Shown here in pieces: positions 26,322 through 35,864 of a stretch of 64,000 nt of DNA. Each line of letters starts with the position of its first letter. Positions within the stretch are counted from its first letter, which is position 1. Source of the stretch: Folioceros fuciformis (lineage: Eukaryota > Anthocerotophyta > Anthocerotopsida > Anthocerotales). The stretch covers positions 17,403 to 81,402 of the forward strand of contig JBNGIO010003970.1 in NCBI GenBank assembly GCA_049999805.1. Reading direction: 5' to 3'. Both the position numbers and the translations under genes were made by a program. The notes under the pieces are model-generated. The model ran no database searches. It saw only the letters and a program-made list of their open reading frames with translations, and was not told where the DNA came from.

Positions 26322-28439
26322 CTATTGAACATTCAGGCCAGGAACACCTCTTAGGCCCATCATTTGTACTGTTTTCTTGGTAAGGTAAGGGGGAGCATCA
26401 AGACCTATGGTTGAACTGAACAAGTTTGCTCGTTGAACTAATGTCTCCTTATTCCAGCTGAGGTTCTTGGCAGAATTGTAATAGCCCAACCATGCAGCAT
26501 AGGCCTTCTCCCGGGTGTCATTGCTTATCTTAGCCAAGGCATGCTGCAGCTTCTTGTTGGTGTCAGAAGTAACCCGCGGGAGTGGTGCAGCCGAAATAGA
26601 GATATCCTTCAACTGCTTGATAAAAGTTTCTTCCCAGGGAGTCAGCAGAAGAACACCCTGCCCCTCTTTCCCAGCCCGACCCGTTCTTCCCAGCCTGTGA
26701 ATGTACTGCTCTCTCCCCGCGGGCAAACCCACCTGCAGGACGAGAGTAACGTCTGGGTAGTCCACGCCCCTGGCTGACACATCGGACGTGAACATGACTA
26801 TCCCACCCTGCGACTTCCGGAACTCGTCAGACGTCCTAGTCCTGAACGCCTGGGACTTCCTGGAATGGATTTCCCGCACGTTGAGCCCCAATTCCCGGTG
26901 CAGCTCTGCCATGAGCTGTGTGGATCGAGCAGTGGTGCAGAAGACCAACACTTTGTAATTAGGCTCCTCGGCAATATGCTCCATCAACGTGGTATACGCT
27001 ACGCCTATCTGCTGCTCTAGGGGAGCCACCATGAAGGTCTGGGTCACCCGGGCGTGCGTTTCTTGGTCCTCTTCTCCCACCGTGTCCACGAACACGTGAT
27101 TTTTCTTCAGCGCAACCTCCGTCACACTGTGCACCTCCTTGGGAATGGTGGCCGAGAAAAGTAGAGTCTGCCGCTTTCTTGGCAAAGCGGCGATTATCGT
27201 GTCCAAACTCTTCCGGAAACCCATATCCAGCAACTGGTCCGCCTCATCGAGCACCAGCACCTTGAGCCCCCGCAGCCGCTGCGCAAACCCATCCGAAGAC
27301 TGGATGTGATCCACCAGCCTGCCGGGCGTGCCCACCAATATTTGACAGGGAAGCCTGTTGATCCGACTCAGCTCCGACGACATGTTAGTCCCTCCAATGA
27401 CAACCAGCGCCCCGATGCCCGAATGGAACTTAGTCAGGGTGGTGGCCTCCGCTGCAGCTTGGCTTGCCAGCTCCCGGGTAGGGCAGATGACCAGCACATT
27501 GATACTCTTCCCGCCCACCTGTCCCTCCACCTGACCCTTCAAGATGGCCTCGATGGCCGGCAGCAGGAAGGCAATGGTCTTTCCCGTCCCCGTCTTAGCC
27601 TTAGCCAAGAGGTCCACGCCATCCAGAATCAGCGGCAACGTCTGCTCCTGCACCACCGTCATCCGCTCGTACTTGAGCACGGTGTGCAGCGCCTGGATGG
27701 AGAGGGGGGAGATGGGGAAGGAATCAAACCTAGTCTGAGACAGGTGAGACGGAGACGCGGCATCTTCATCACCATCGGGCTCCGGAGCCAGATCCTTAGC
27801 CTGCGTATGGATTTGCTTCGCCTTCTCCTGCAGGAAGCGTGGGCGCAGCCGCTTGGAGTCGGGGAAGAGGGTCCCGGGGGCGGCCAACCCTGAGGCTGCG
27901 GCGCTGGGGCTGCCGCGCTTCTTTTCTCCGGTAGGCTTGGCTGCCTTGCGAGGCAGCAGGCGTGCAGAAGACAAAGGGGTAGCCGCAGCAGGGGCTTCCC
28001 CATCGTCATCCGAATACTCGGGGCCGTCGAATCGAGTCCACAAATCCATAGAGCCGCCCTTGTTGAATCTGCTAGCCAGAGCCCTGATATGTGGGTCAGA
28101 GAAGTCAGGAGGCGGGAGCGCGGATGGAGGAGGGGACGGGGCCGCAGGGCTGGAGCTAGGGCTGGTTTCCCACGGTTTCTCCAACTGCGGGCTGGAGGCC
28201 ATGAGTTCTGCGCGCCTCCTGGCCTCGTATAGCTGGCGGTCCCGCAGCAGACGGGCCTTCTCGATCTGCTGCTGCTTCTTCTCCTGCATCCTCTTCCACT
28301 GCCACTTGCTAACGCCTCCGGGAAAAGTCCGAGGACCCCCGCCCATCATTCGCACCCCCCATGGCACCGCGCGGCCCAGAAACGAGCGAGCCGTCCGAGC
28401 CTGCGCCCACACCTTGATGGAGCAGTGCCCAGACAGCAT
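26322..28439 (-). CDS. DEAD-box ATP-dependent RNA helicase, RH26/RH31-type
   Basis: A single intronless frame of about 705 residues runs from the chosen ATG at 28439; the frame is open further upstream to 28559, but only this ATG gives a targeting-like N-terminus (Arg-rich, TARSFLGRAV). The next element, MGGGPRTFPGGVSKWQWKRM, is characteristic of plant RH25/26/31 helicases. All core motifs are present: AKTGTGKT, PTRELA, GTPGRL, VLDEADQLLD, LFSATI, VSARGVDYP and HRLGRTGRAG. Family knowledge: these enzymes unwind or remodel RNA, and this subgroup is predicted to go to mitochondria or plastids. Lack of introns among intron-rich neighbours suggests an old retrocopy origin or intron loss. Two long antisense frames (27306-27893 and 27853-28554) are shadows. 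Confidence 0.92.
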   Translation of the reverse strand: MLSGHCSIKVWAQARTARSFLGRAVPWGVRMMGGGPRTFPGGVSKWQWKRMQEKKQQQIEKARLLRDRQLYEARRRAELMASSPQLEKPWETSPSSSPAAPSPPPSALPPPDFSDPHIRALASRFNKGGSMDLWTRFDGPEYSDDDGEAPAAATPLSSARLLPRKAAKPTGEKKRGSPSAAASGLAAPGTLFPDSKRLRPRFLQEKAKQIHTQAKDLAPEPDGDEDAASPSHLSQTRFDSFPISPLSIQALHTVLKYERMTVVQEQTLPLILDGVDLLAKAKTGTGKTIAFLLPAIEAILKGQVEGQVGGKSINVLVICPTRELASQAAAEATTLTKFHSGIGALVVIGGTNMSSELSRINRLPCQILVGTPGRLVDHIQSSDGFAQRLRGLKVLVLDEADQLLDMGFRKSLDTIIAALPRKRQTLLFSATIPKEVHSVTEVALKKNHVFVDTVGEEDQETHARVTQTFMVAPLEQQIGVAYTTLMEHIAEEPNYKVLVFCTTARSTQLMAELHRELGLNVREIHSRKSQAFRTRTSDEFRKSQGGIVMFTSDVSARGVDYPDVTLVLQVGLPAGREQYIHRLGRTGRAGKEGQGVLLLTPWEETFIKQLKDISISAAPLPRVTSDTNKKLQHALAKISNDTREKAYAAWLGYYNSAKNLSWNKETLVQRANLFSSTIGLDAPPYLTKKTVQMMGLRGVPGLNVQ

Positions 28440-28654
28440 TCCTCCCGGAATTTGTTCCTGCCCACCACTCGCTCTGTCCCTGTACCTGCACCTGCTACGC
28501 CCGCACCACCCACCACCTGCAGGGTGTAGACTGTTTACGAACAGTGTGCCTTGACACATTATACAGTTCCTTCCATGCGCACCCTAGCCCTAGGCTCCAC
28601 CACTCCGACCAACCAACCAACCAACCACCCAACCAACCGGGATTGATCAGAGTC
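28440..28654. promoter_or_regulatory. Short divergent promoter region with (CCAA)n tract
   Basis: Only about 215 bp separate the helicase start (minus strand) from the SnoaL-like start (plus strand), so the two probably share a promoter. At 28609-28640 an ACCAACCAACC repeat, seven or eight CCAA-type units, lies 15-45 bp upstream of the plus-strand ATG and may be in its 5' UTR. No clear TATA box is visible. Confidence 0.5.
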
Positions 28655-29578
28655 ATGTTGGAATTCCCGCCAGGACTCCTGGCAACATCGGCAGCCGCAC
28701 CGGCAGTGCTCCGGACGTCTGTTGCTGTGCCATTGCGGAATGTGAGTCGTCTAAAGGTAGGTCTCAGCTCCAACCCGGACTCAGCAATCCAGGCTACTGA
28801 GCTGCGCCCAGCTGTAGACATCGTGCGAGAATTCTACAGCCTCATCAACACGCGTCAGCCAGAGGCTGCCCTCGAGCTCGTAACGGACGACTGTCTGTAC
28901 GAGGATTTCTCATTCGCGGAACCCTTCAAGGGCAAGCAGGTACGAGACATAACAAATGTGACCTGCTCTCACCCACCTCCTAGCAATACACACCCCAGTT
29001 TCTTTTGAGAATATTTTCTCCTGCGCAGGCTACTCTGGGCTTGTTCAAGAGGTTCACGGATGGCGGCGTGGGGCTGAATTTCGTCATTGACGACATCAGC
29101 ACAGGGGATCCTGATGCTGTTGGACTGACTTGGCATGTGGGTCAGTTCCATATCTTCGGTTGTCTCGTTTTGTTGTGTGCAACCTCTCTATGCTTGGGCC
29201 TGAAGGTGGTATAGCTGTACCTGCACACAGAATGGAAAGGCACACCATTCCCATTCAGCAGAGGTTGCAGCTTCTACCGGTGTGAAGTTGTTCAAGGGCA
29301 AAGGAAGATCAAGTAAGATTTTACGACGCCACTTCTGTTGTAGCCGGTTGTGACATTTCACACCCTTGACAGACAATTTGGCTGGCCAGATACTTCCGTG
29401 ACATCGTGGAGTCGCCTGTCAAAGCCGGCGATGCAACCGTGGTAAAGCATCCAACCAGGTTGAATTCTCTCTCTCACGCAACATTTTCACCGCCACTCAT
29501 TCCGTCCGAACGCAGGTGGCCATCAAAGCTGTAATCTTCCTGTTGGAGCGCTTCCCTCAACTCGCAAAGATGTGGTGA
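28655..29578 (+). CDS. SnoaL/NTF2-like domain protein, probably plastid-targeted
   Basis: Five exons fit in phase: 28655-28939, 29029-29140, 29231-29312, 29390-29441 and 29516-29578, about 197 residues. The first about 55 residues are Ser/Ala/Val/Arg-rich with little acid, like a transit peptide. Then come IVREFYSLINTRQPEAALELV, YEDFSFAEPFKGK, VGLTWHVEWKGTPFPFSRG, CSFYRCEV and KYFRDIVESPVKAGD, the layout of plant SnoaL-like proteins. Family knowledge: the NTF2/SnoaL fold forms a conical ligand pocket used by cyclases, isomerases and binding proteins; the plant members lack a firmly known substrate. I chose the donor at 29141 and the acceptor at 29390 because only these restore the conserved frame. 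Confidence 0.8.
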
Positions 29579-29829
29579 CCGGAACGCCGTGCAATCAGGA
29601 GCAACGCAATGGGTGAGGTCGATTCTCGCCATCTACATGTAGCAACACACAAACCCGACTACCTAGCCATATCAGGAACAACTGCAAAATAATAATTAGG
29701 CTCCACTCGGCACGGGCCTCGGGTTTTTTCCGAGGTCAGGTTGCGGTGGTTGTGCAATCGCTTCCGATGCCGTTGTAAGCTCCTGCTTCGGATCCAAGCA
29801 ATCAGAAAAGCGTTGTACATTTTGCCACG

Positions 29830-32545
29830 ATGTCTTCAATTTACGTGTTGGAGCCGCCTACGAAGGGCAAGGTGGTCCTCAACACAACTCTTGGACCACT
29901 CGACATTGAATTGTGGCCCAAGGAGGCGCCCAAAGCAGTAAGTCTGTTGCAGATTTGAAGAAATTGTCAGCTTGGAAAACCTGACGTTCGTCTCGTCGGG
30001 GCTTGGTCGTGTGTGAGGTGTCGTCCTCGTTGCCATCTTCCGTGCCCTAGAGCTGACGACTTGTGTGCTTGCTCTGTGCTCAGGTTCGAAATTTCGTACA
30101 GCTTTGTCTGGAGGGCTACTATGATTCTACTGTGTTTCACCGGATTATCAAGTCGTTTATGGTGCAAGGAGGGGATCCGACCGGTACTGGGAAAGGTCTG
30201 CTAATGGCTCATGTTCAGTCGCTGGCGCGCCTTGTGTGTTTTTCTTCTAATGGAGAAGCTTAACGTAAGGTTGTATCGCTGCTGGCAGGTGGTGACACCA
30301 TTTATGGCGCACCTTTCCCTAATGAGTGCCATTCCAGGCTCCGGTTCAACCATAGGGGCTTGGTTGCCTGTGCAAATGCAGGGACTGTCAACAGCAACAA
30401 TAGCCAGTTCTTCATCACTTTAGATCGGACTGACTGGCTTGACAAGAAGAACACAATCTTTGGGAAGGTACACTTTGCAGTCAGAGGCTTGGCAGCTGGT
30501 TACGTAGGAGTGTTTTGCTTTAACATTGTGTTAATGCTTTCCATCAGATCACAGGTGATTCTATTTACAACCTATTGCGCATCGGGGAGCTGGAGACGGA
30601 TGCGGACGACCGTCCTGTGGAGCCACCTAAGATAACTGCTGTAGAGGTGCGTTTCTTGCCAGCTTGGATAAGTGGCTCGATGGCTCATGAACTTGAATGT
30701 CAGTTTCACATCAACAGCGAATGTTTTCAGCTCAGGAACATATTTGTTGAGGGTTTTCAAGCTTTGATGCATTTCTGAGGTCTCTGCAACTACACGTTCC
30801 TACAGTTGCACCACTGGAAGAGTTGACTTTATGAGTGTGTTTGACAGTGGATCATCTGACCCAGGTGCTCTGGAATCCGTTCGAAGACATTGTTCCAAGG
30901 CAGGTGAAGGAACCTTCATTAGCGCATGCTGAGGAGATTGATGAACCTAAGGTGACAAAAACTCCGAAGAAAAAGTGAGTACACATGTACTTGTATCTCC
31001 GAACGGCAGGTTGAATTGAGGGTGAGTTGCTCTCTTGTTTTCCTGAACTTTGTATTTCTCCCACTCCAGGCAGTTGAACTTGCTCTCATTTGGCGAGGAG
31101 GCTGAAGAGGAGGAGCAAATTCTGTCCACTAGCAAGGCCAAAATTCGAAGTAGTCATGATCTTCTTGATGATCCCCGGTTGCTGAAGGGAGACGTGCAGA
31201 GGGTAAGTAATTTGCCTTGTACAAGTGTCTGCGTAGACCGATATGGCTTGGCGTGCCTTTGTCTCCAAGTTCATGGTCAGGACCTTTTCAAATAGTCTTT
31301 GGTTGCTTGTTAAGGACAGGATCCTGAGGAAGTCAAAAGAAGGAAGGATCTGCAGTCCTCTGTGCGACAAGCTTTGAGTGCTGGGAAGAAAGACAGTAGC
31401 AATGAGGACGAGGAGTCTGAGTATGCATTTGATTCGAAGATGAGGCAGCAAGTCCTTGAGCGCAAGCGCCGGTTTGAAGAACCAAAAGTGACTAGAACCA
31501 CAAAAGGTTGCAGGAGTTGCAGTGAAAGAACCTTTCCACGTTGCATGATCCTGAATCATTTCTTGCTAACGTTTGGTTGGCTGCCATGCTCAGGCACAGA
31601 CGATGATAACGTTGAAGGCACCGGTAAACACCGGCCTACTAACAAACCCCCGCTTCCGCCTGACAAAAGGTACAGTCTGCATCCGACCTTTTGGTTTAAC
31701 TCCAGCGATCAAGGTGTTCAGCAATGTCGGTGGTTCAGGTACTGATAACGTCTCCTGTATTTACAGAGACAGGGATAGCACAGGCGATGACCCGGTGGCA
31801 AAGAGAAGTAAGAAGGACAAACTTATCATCAAGGAAAAAGGCTTAGGCTCTGAAGAAAAGGCAGAGCTCTCCTCCAAGGCCGACGTTGATTCCCAGCTTT
31901 TGACGCCTCTTGAACAGCAGCGCCAGAAGTATAAGCAACGCAAGCGCACCCTCAAAGGCAAAGAGGAGGCAGTACGCGTACAAACCTCTATGTAGAATTC
32001 AATTCTGTTTGTTTGTAAACGCTACGATGTTCGAGTTCTGGGATGTTGCATTCGCTTGTACAAGTGCATCGGTCTCATGGCCATCACTTTCCGTGTGCAG
32101 ACATTAGCGAAGCTGGAAAAATTCAAAACCAAGCTGCAGACAAAGGTGGTAAGTGAGGACAAGCAGCCTGGTTCAAACGACGAAGTCGAGGTTGAAAGGG
32201 GGCATGATTGGATGCACCACCAGCTGAAGTTCGAGGTTGACCCAAAGCAGAAGGTATTGGAAGCTGGAAGTTGTTTGTCGTTGCGTTGTGTCCCTAGTGG
32301 CGACAAGTTTTCATCTTCATGCGAACACATGCTTTTGTATAGGGTAAATAGTTTCAATGTACCTTGTCTAATGTTCAATCCCTTGGAATACACATGCTGG
32401 ACAGGACTCAATGGCGAGAAATGAGGATCCAAATCAGTATGTGCTTTTCGACCCTTTGCTGGAGAAAGGAAAGGAGAAGTTTAACAAAATGCAAGCCAAG
32501 GAGAAGCGACGGAACAGGGAGTGGGCGGGGAAATCGCTATCGTAG
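29830..32545 (+). CDS. CWC27: CWC27-type spliceosome-associated cyclophilin (CYP57-like)
   Basis: At least ten exons read in one direction: 29830-29937, 30084-30195, 30289-30467, 30548-30646, 30864-30974, 31070-31202, then from 31320 through short exons to a final exon of about 32404-32545. The N-terminus ([19 protein letters not shown]) and cyclophilin core ([45 protein letters not shown]) identify the family. A long charged C-terminal tail ends in [19 protein letters not shown] and [12 protein letters not shown], the CWC27/CYP57 signature. Family knowledge: CWC27 joins the activated spliceosome together with CWC22 and eIF4A3 in the nucleus, and its prolyl isomerase activity is weak or absent in the animal protein. 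Internal exon limits between 31500 and 32400 are approximate. Confidence 0.9.
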
Positions 32546-32931
32546 TTGGGATAGTCCAGTAGCTGCTGGACTTTCTAACTTGGTTCCAACCAACTACAGT
32601 CCTCGGCTACGGGCTACGATGCGTTCTTTCTGTTTTTCTTTGTAATTTGTGTCACATCGAATCTGTAAGTACTTCTCGAGTCTTGAAATTCCGATTATTA
32701 TCTTTAATATTTTAAAGAATTGGCCTAGAATTATTCATCTTTATTAACATTTCGACAAAGGGTCGCCAAAACCGTAGCCCGCTCTGTTTTCACTGAATAG
32801 GACGATATCCCCCACAGGGACATCTATAGATAGAGAAGGGCGTCGAAAATGCGATCATTGCGCAGTCTCTTTCGGCGCTGGGCTGTACCCGTTGTTGCCC
32901 TTGGAGCCTCTCTTCGCTCAAGGGCGCTCGC

Positions 32932-33384
32932 ATGGCGGACGGCGGAGAGGAGAGGTGGCATTTGGAGGCAGTGAATGAGCAAGCGGTGGTCGGGAAGTGG
33001 AATCTTCTGCGCTCGGAGGTCAACCAGCTGTATTCCAAGATTTCTGAACTCGAACTGGAGCTGAACGAGCACACGCTTGTGATTAACGCGATCAAGCCCC
33101 TGGACCCCAAAAGGAAGTGCTTTCGAATGATTGGCGGAGTTTTGGTGGAGAGAACTGTAGAAGAGGTCATACCCGCTGTCCGGAACAATAGAGACGGGTT
33201 ACAGGAAGTGATTGGTAAACTCGCGGATGCTCTCGATAAGAAGAGGAAAGAGCTTGTGGAGTTTGAAACGAAGTACAAGATCAGGGTGCGGAGAGGAGAC
33301 GCGTCGGGTAACAACAGCTCTGATGCAGCTGCACCAAAGGATGGAGGCGCGCAAGGAGTCCTTGTCGGCCCGGCAGCGTCGTAG
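32932..33384 (+). CDS. PFDN2: Prefoldin subunit 2 (beta-type)
   Basis: A single exon encodes 150 residues. Two helices with heptad pattern (EAVNEQAVVGKWNLLRSEV and ADALDKKRKELVEF) flank the beta-hairpin segment (PKRKCFRMIGGVLVERTVEE), the arrangement of beta-type prefoldin subunits; FRMIGGVLVERTV is diagnostic of subunit 2. Prefoldin hands unfolded actin and tubulin to the CCT chaperonin in the cytosol. The last about 30 residues (from NNSSDAAAP) are a disordered tail. It lies 387 bp downstream of the CWC27-like gene on the same strand. A decayed second copy is at 39180-39566. Confidence 0.95.
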   Translation: MADGGEERWHLEAVNEQAVVGKWNLLRSEVNQLYSKISELELELNEHTLVINAIKPLDPKRKCFRMIGGVLVERTVEEVIPAVRNNRDGLQEVIGKLADALDKKRKELVEFETKYKIRVRRGDASGNNSSDAAAPKDGGAQGVLVGPAAS

Positions 33385-34900
33385 CCACTGAGGTAGGTCG
33401 GGATGCTTCTCCCGGATCTGTCCAGGTTTAGGGTTGGATGGTTTTCTTGTGCATGTCTGGACGTCGAGGAATGTGTCTCTGAACCCTACGTCTAGTGCTG
33501 GCCGTCCAGCTGCAGTCTCGTGTTATTGTTTTGTCTAGTGTGCATGCCTTGACTCTCATGGCTTTGACACCGGTATGCTCAAGCGCGGTGATGATTACAA
33601 TTCCTCGGTCTGAATGCTGCGGCATTGAAGACTCATTACACCCATAGAATTTGAGCGCCTTGGGGTGAGAAGTCTGTAAGATGCCTGAATTGTGTGCACA
33701 CTGGTCTGTGGTCTTGTTTGAAGCGTGCTCGGTCTTGTGTGCGTGGCGTGTCTTCTAGTTGTTGGCACGGCATTCCAGATACGTTATGTCCACAGAACAT
33801 GAACGCTTGGTGGAGACCTCTCAATTCAGTTGACGTTCAGTCTTGCAGTCTTGTTTGAGGAAGGCCTGTGCTCGTTTTGGTCTCTATTTTTATTCGTTCG
33901 CTGTGTCACGGTCATGCTTCTGTGTGTCGTGCCGTTTCTCTGGATTGTTTTCGTCGTTCAGTTTCAGGTTGTGCTTTGGAGTTTTAGGTCTCCCAGGGTC
34001 CTGCTTTCTATCCTTAAATTCTGTTGTTTTTGTTCTTGACAGATGATTTAAACTCACCTCGTTTTTGTGTAGTGGCAGTATGGTCGGATGTGGCTGTGGG
34101 ATTAGCAATAAGGCATCAACATTTTTCTCTCCATAAGGGTGTTCAGAAGCGACAGTCACAATGATCAACCCTGACTCAACAGTCCGGGTTGTGCGATGTC
34201 AACAGGACTTCGGGTCAGGTAGAGGCTGAAGACCACAAGAAGGGAAGCAAGACCGAGTGCATTGTTGGACTTGGAGAACTGGCGATTTGAAATCTGAGTA
34301 AGTTACCACTGTAATGTTTGCAGTGAAATTGATTTGAGTTTTTAGTTCTTAGGGTCATCAGTTTTTACATTATGTAAAACGTGTTTGGTGCTCTTGCCTG
34401 ATAGCCACTGAGCTAAAGTGGTACTGTTCTTTAGGTGTGCTGGGGAAGTGTTACAATTACATTTCATGCGTAGTAAGAAGCTTTAGGGCCCGAAAAAGAT
34501 GGGCACCAAGGAACGCGAGGTGAGAATATTTTGTGCGAAAATGTGATCAATTTGACTTCGCGGTAGTGATGCTGAGTCACGTTTCAAGTAGATCACTCCA
34601 CATCGGCTGGACATCAGGATGCTTAAGTGATACGCCGCTGCAGAGTGATGTAGCCTGGCGTGCAAATGAGCTGGTTTAGTGTCTTCTTAAGGGCTAACAA
34701 AGATGAACAAGAATTCTAGGTCAGTTCACTACGGATTTTTTTCGGACGTGGTACTTGTACGATGGCATCATTTAATTGAAGGACCCGAACCACCGACTGC
34801 TAGATGGGATCCTTAATTTCTCCAACAGGACCCTTGATCACAAGGATCTTGTTCCTTTGGAATACATAGGATTCTCGATCACAACGATCATTGGGCAAAC
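33385..34900. other. Intergenic stretch downstream of prefoldin 2
   Basis: The sequence is T-rich with repeated TTGTTTT/GTCTTG words on the plus strand (33650-34060) and no recognised domain in the short frames. Nothing resembling an RNA gene was seen. Confidence 0.35.
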
Positions 34901-34914
34901 ATAGCAATCGTACT

Positions 34915-34995
34915 TGGGACCCCTCGATTCCTTCCAGACCTTTGAACGATGTGTTCTTAGGGGCTAACATAGAGCCAGCATCACGCGATCTAAGG
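34915..34995 (-). pseudogene. Fragment copied from the NVL-like AAA ATPase gene
   Basis: On the minus strand the reading SRDAGSMLAPKNTSFKGLEG matches SRDAGTMSAPKNISFKDLGG in the NVL-like gene (about 13437-13500). At DNA level roughly 65-70 nt are alike at about 85% by eye, and similarity stops abruptly on both sides. It is therefore a small inverted copy of the segment that opens AAA domain 1, not a functional gene. Confidence 0.8.
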
Positions 34996-35118
34996 ATGAA
35001 CCTAGATCCACTTGGAGAGTACTCAGATGATGGTAATCCATTCAAAATGTGTAGGCAGTTTCAATCTGCATCGTTTAGCTTCCATGGTTTAAAAGAGCAC
35101 TTCTGAAAGTTTGTGTGC

Positions 35119-35430
35119 AGACCCTTAGCAAATGCCACCTTGCCGAGGCAGTCCAAGGGAAGGAGGACAAGCTGGATGCTGCAGGTGAGCTCCATGTTTT
35201 GAAACAGTATTCTGCACTAGCTGTTTGTTCACATACTCAGCTGTAGCATATGTTTCCACAGTGAATGAGAACGGTGAAAACTGGAGCATTGGTAAGGGAC
35301 AACTCATCAGTCTTGGACGGGCTTTGTTGAAGAGGACCAAACTTTTGTTGTTGGATGAAGCAACTGCATCAATAGACACAGCAACCGATAGTCTCATTCA
35401 GCAGACTTTGCGAACTGAGTTTGCAGAGTG
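35119..35430 (+). pseudogene. Fragment of an ABCC (MRP-type) ABC transporter, second nucleotide-binding domain
   Basis: Two exon-like pieces remain. 35119-35184 reads TLSKCHLAEAVQGKEDKLDAA after an AG acceptor. 35263-35430 reads [20 protein letters not shown], then [20 protein letters not shown] and [17 protein letters not shown]. These are the ABC signature region (here SIGKGQ, where plant ABCC proteins usually have SVGQRQ) and Walker B (LLLLDEA) of ABCC proteins. No Walker A, transmembrane domains or H-loop are present, so this is a captured or remnant piece. It follows the NVL fragment by about 125 bp. Confidence 0.8.
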
Positions 35431-35864
35431 CTTAATCCGGAATAGGCTGCTTAATCACGATGGCCTTATGACTACGCCCGTTGGACTGGTTATGACTACA
35501 AATAACCGCAATCTGAACATTGATGTCACGCTAGTAATGCATTCCAAGGACGCCCTGTGTAAGCATTAGGACGAAGCTAGGAACGCAATGATGGTGATGT
35601 AAATGTTTGGAAGTTAATGGTTTACAACGGACAAATTCATCCCTTGGCGATGGCAGCACTCCCAATTGGCTGCTCCAGTCCCGGACTGTGGCACTACGCA
35701 AAACCTTGCCATCAGCCGAGCTATCAATGAACACACGGGAGGGAAAAGGGAGGGATGTGGCAGGGCCTCTGAAAGAACATGCTCAGTGGTCCTTGACATA
35801 ATCTTAAACGCCGTTAAGTTCTGTGCATCCTGTTCCAGGCTTCGAAGTTATGCTCGTATTACAG

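Noticed and set aside
27306-28554. Long plus-strand frames of 195 and 233 codons
   Set aside because: They are antisense to the DEAD-box helicase coding sequence, whose motifs are complete; the GC-rich codon use of the real gene opens the opposite frame.
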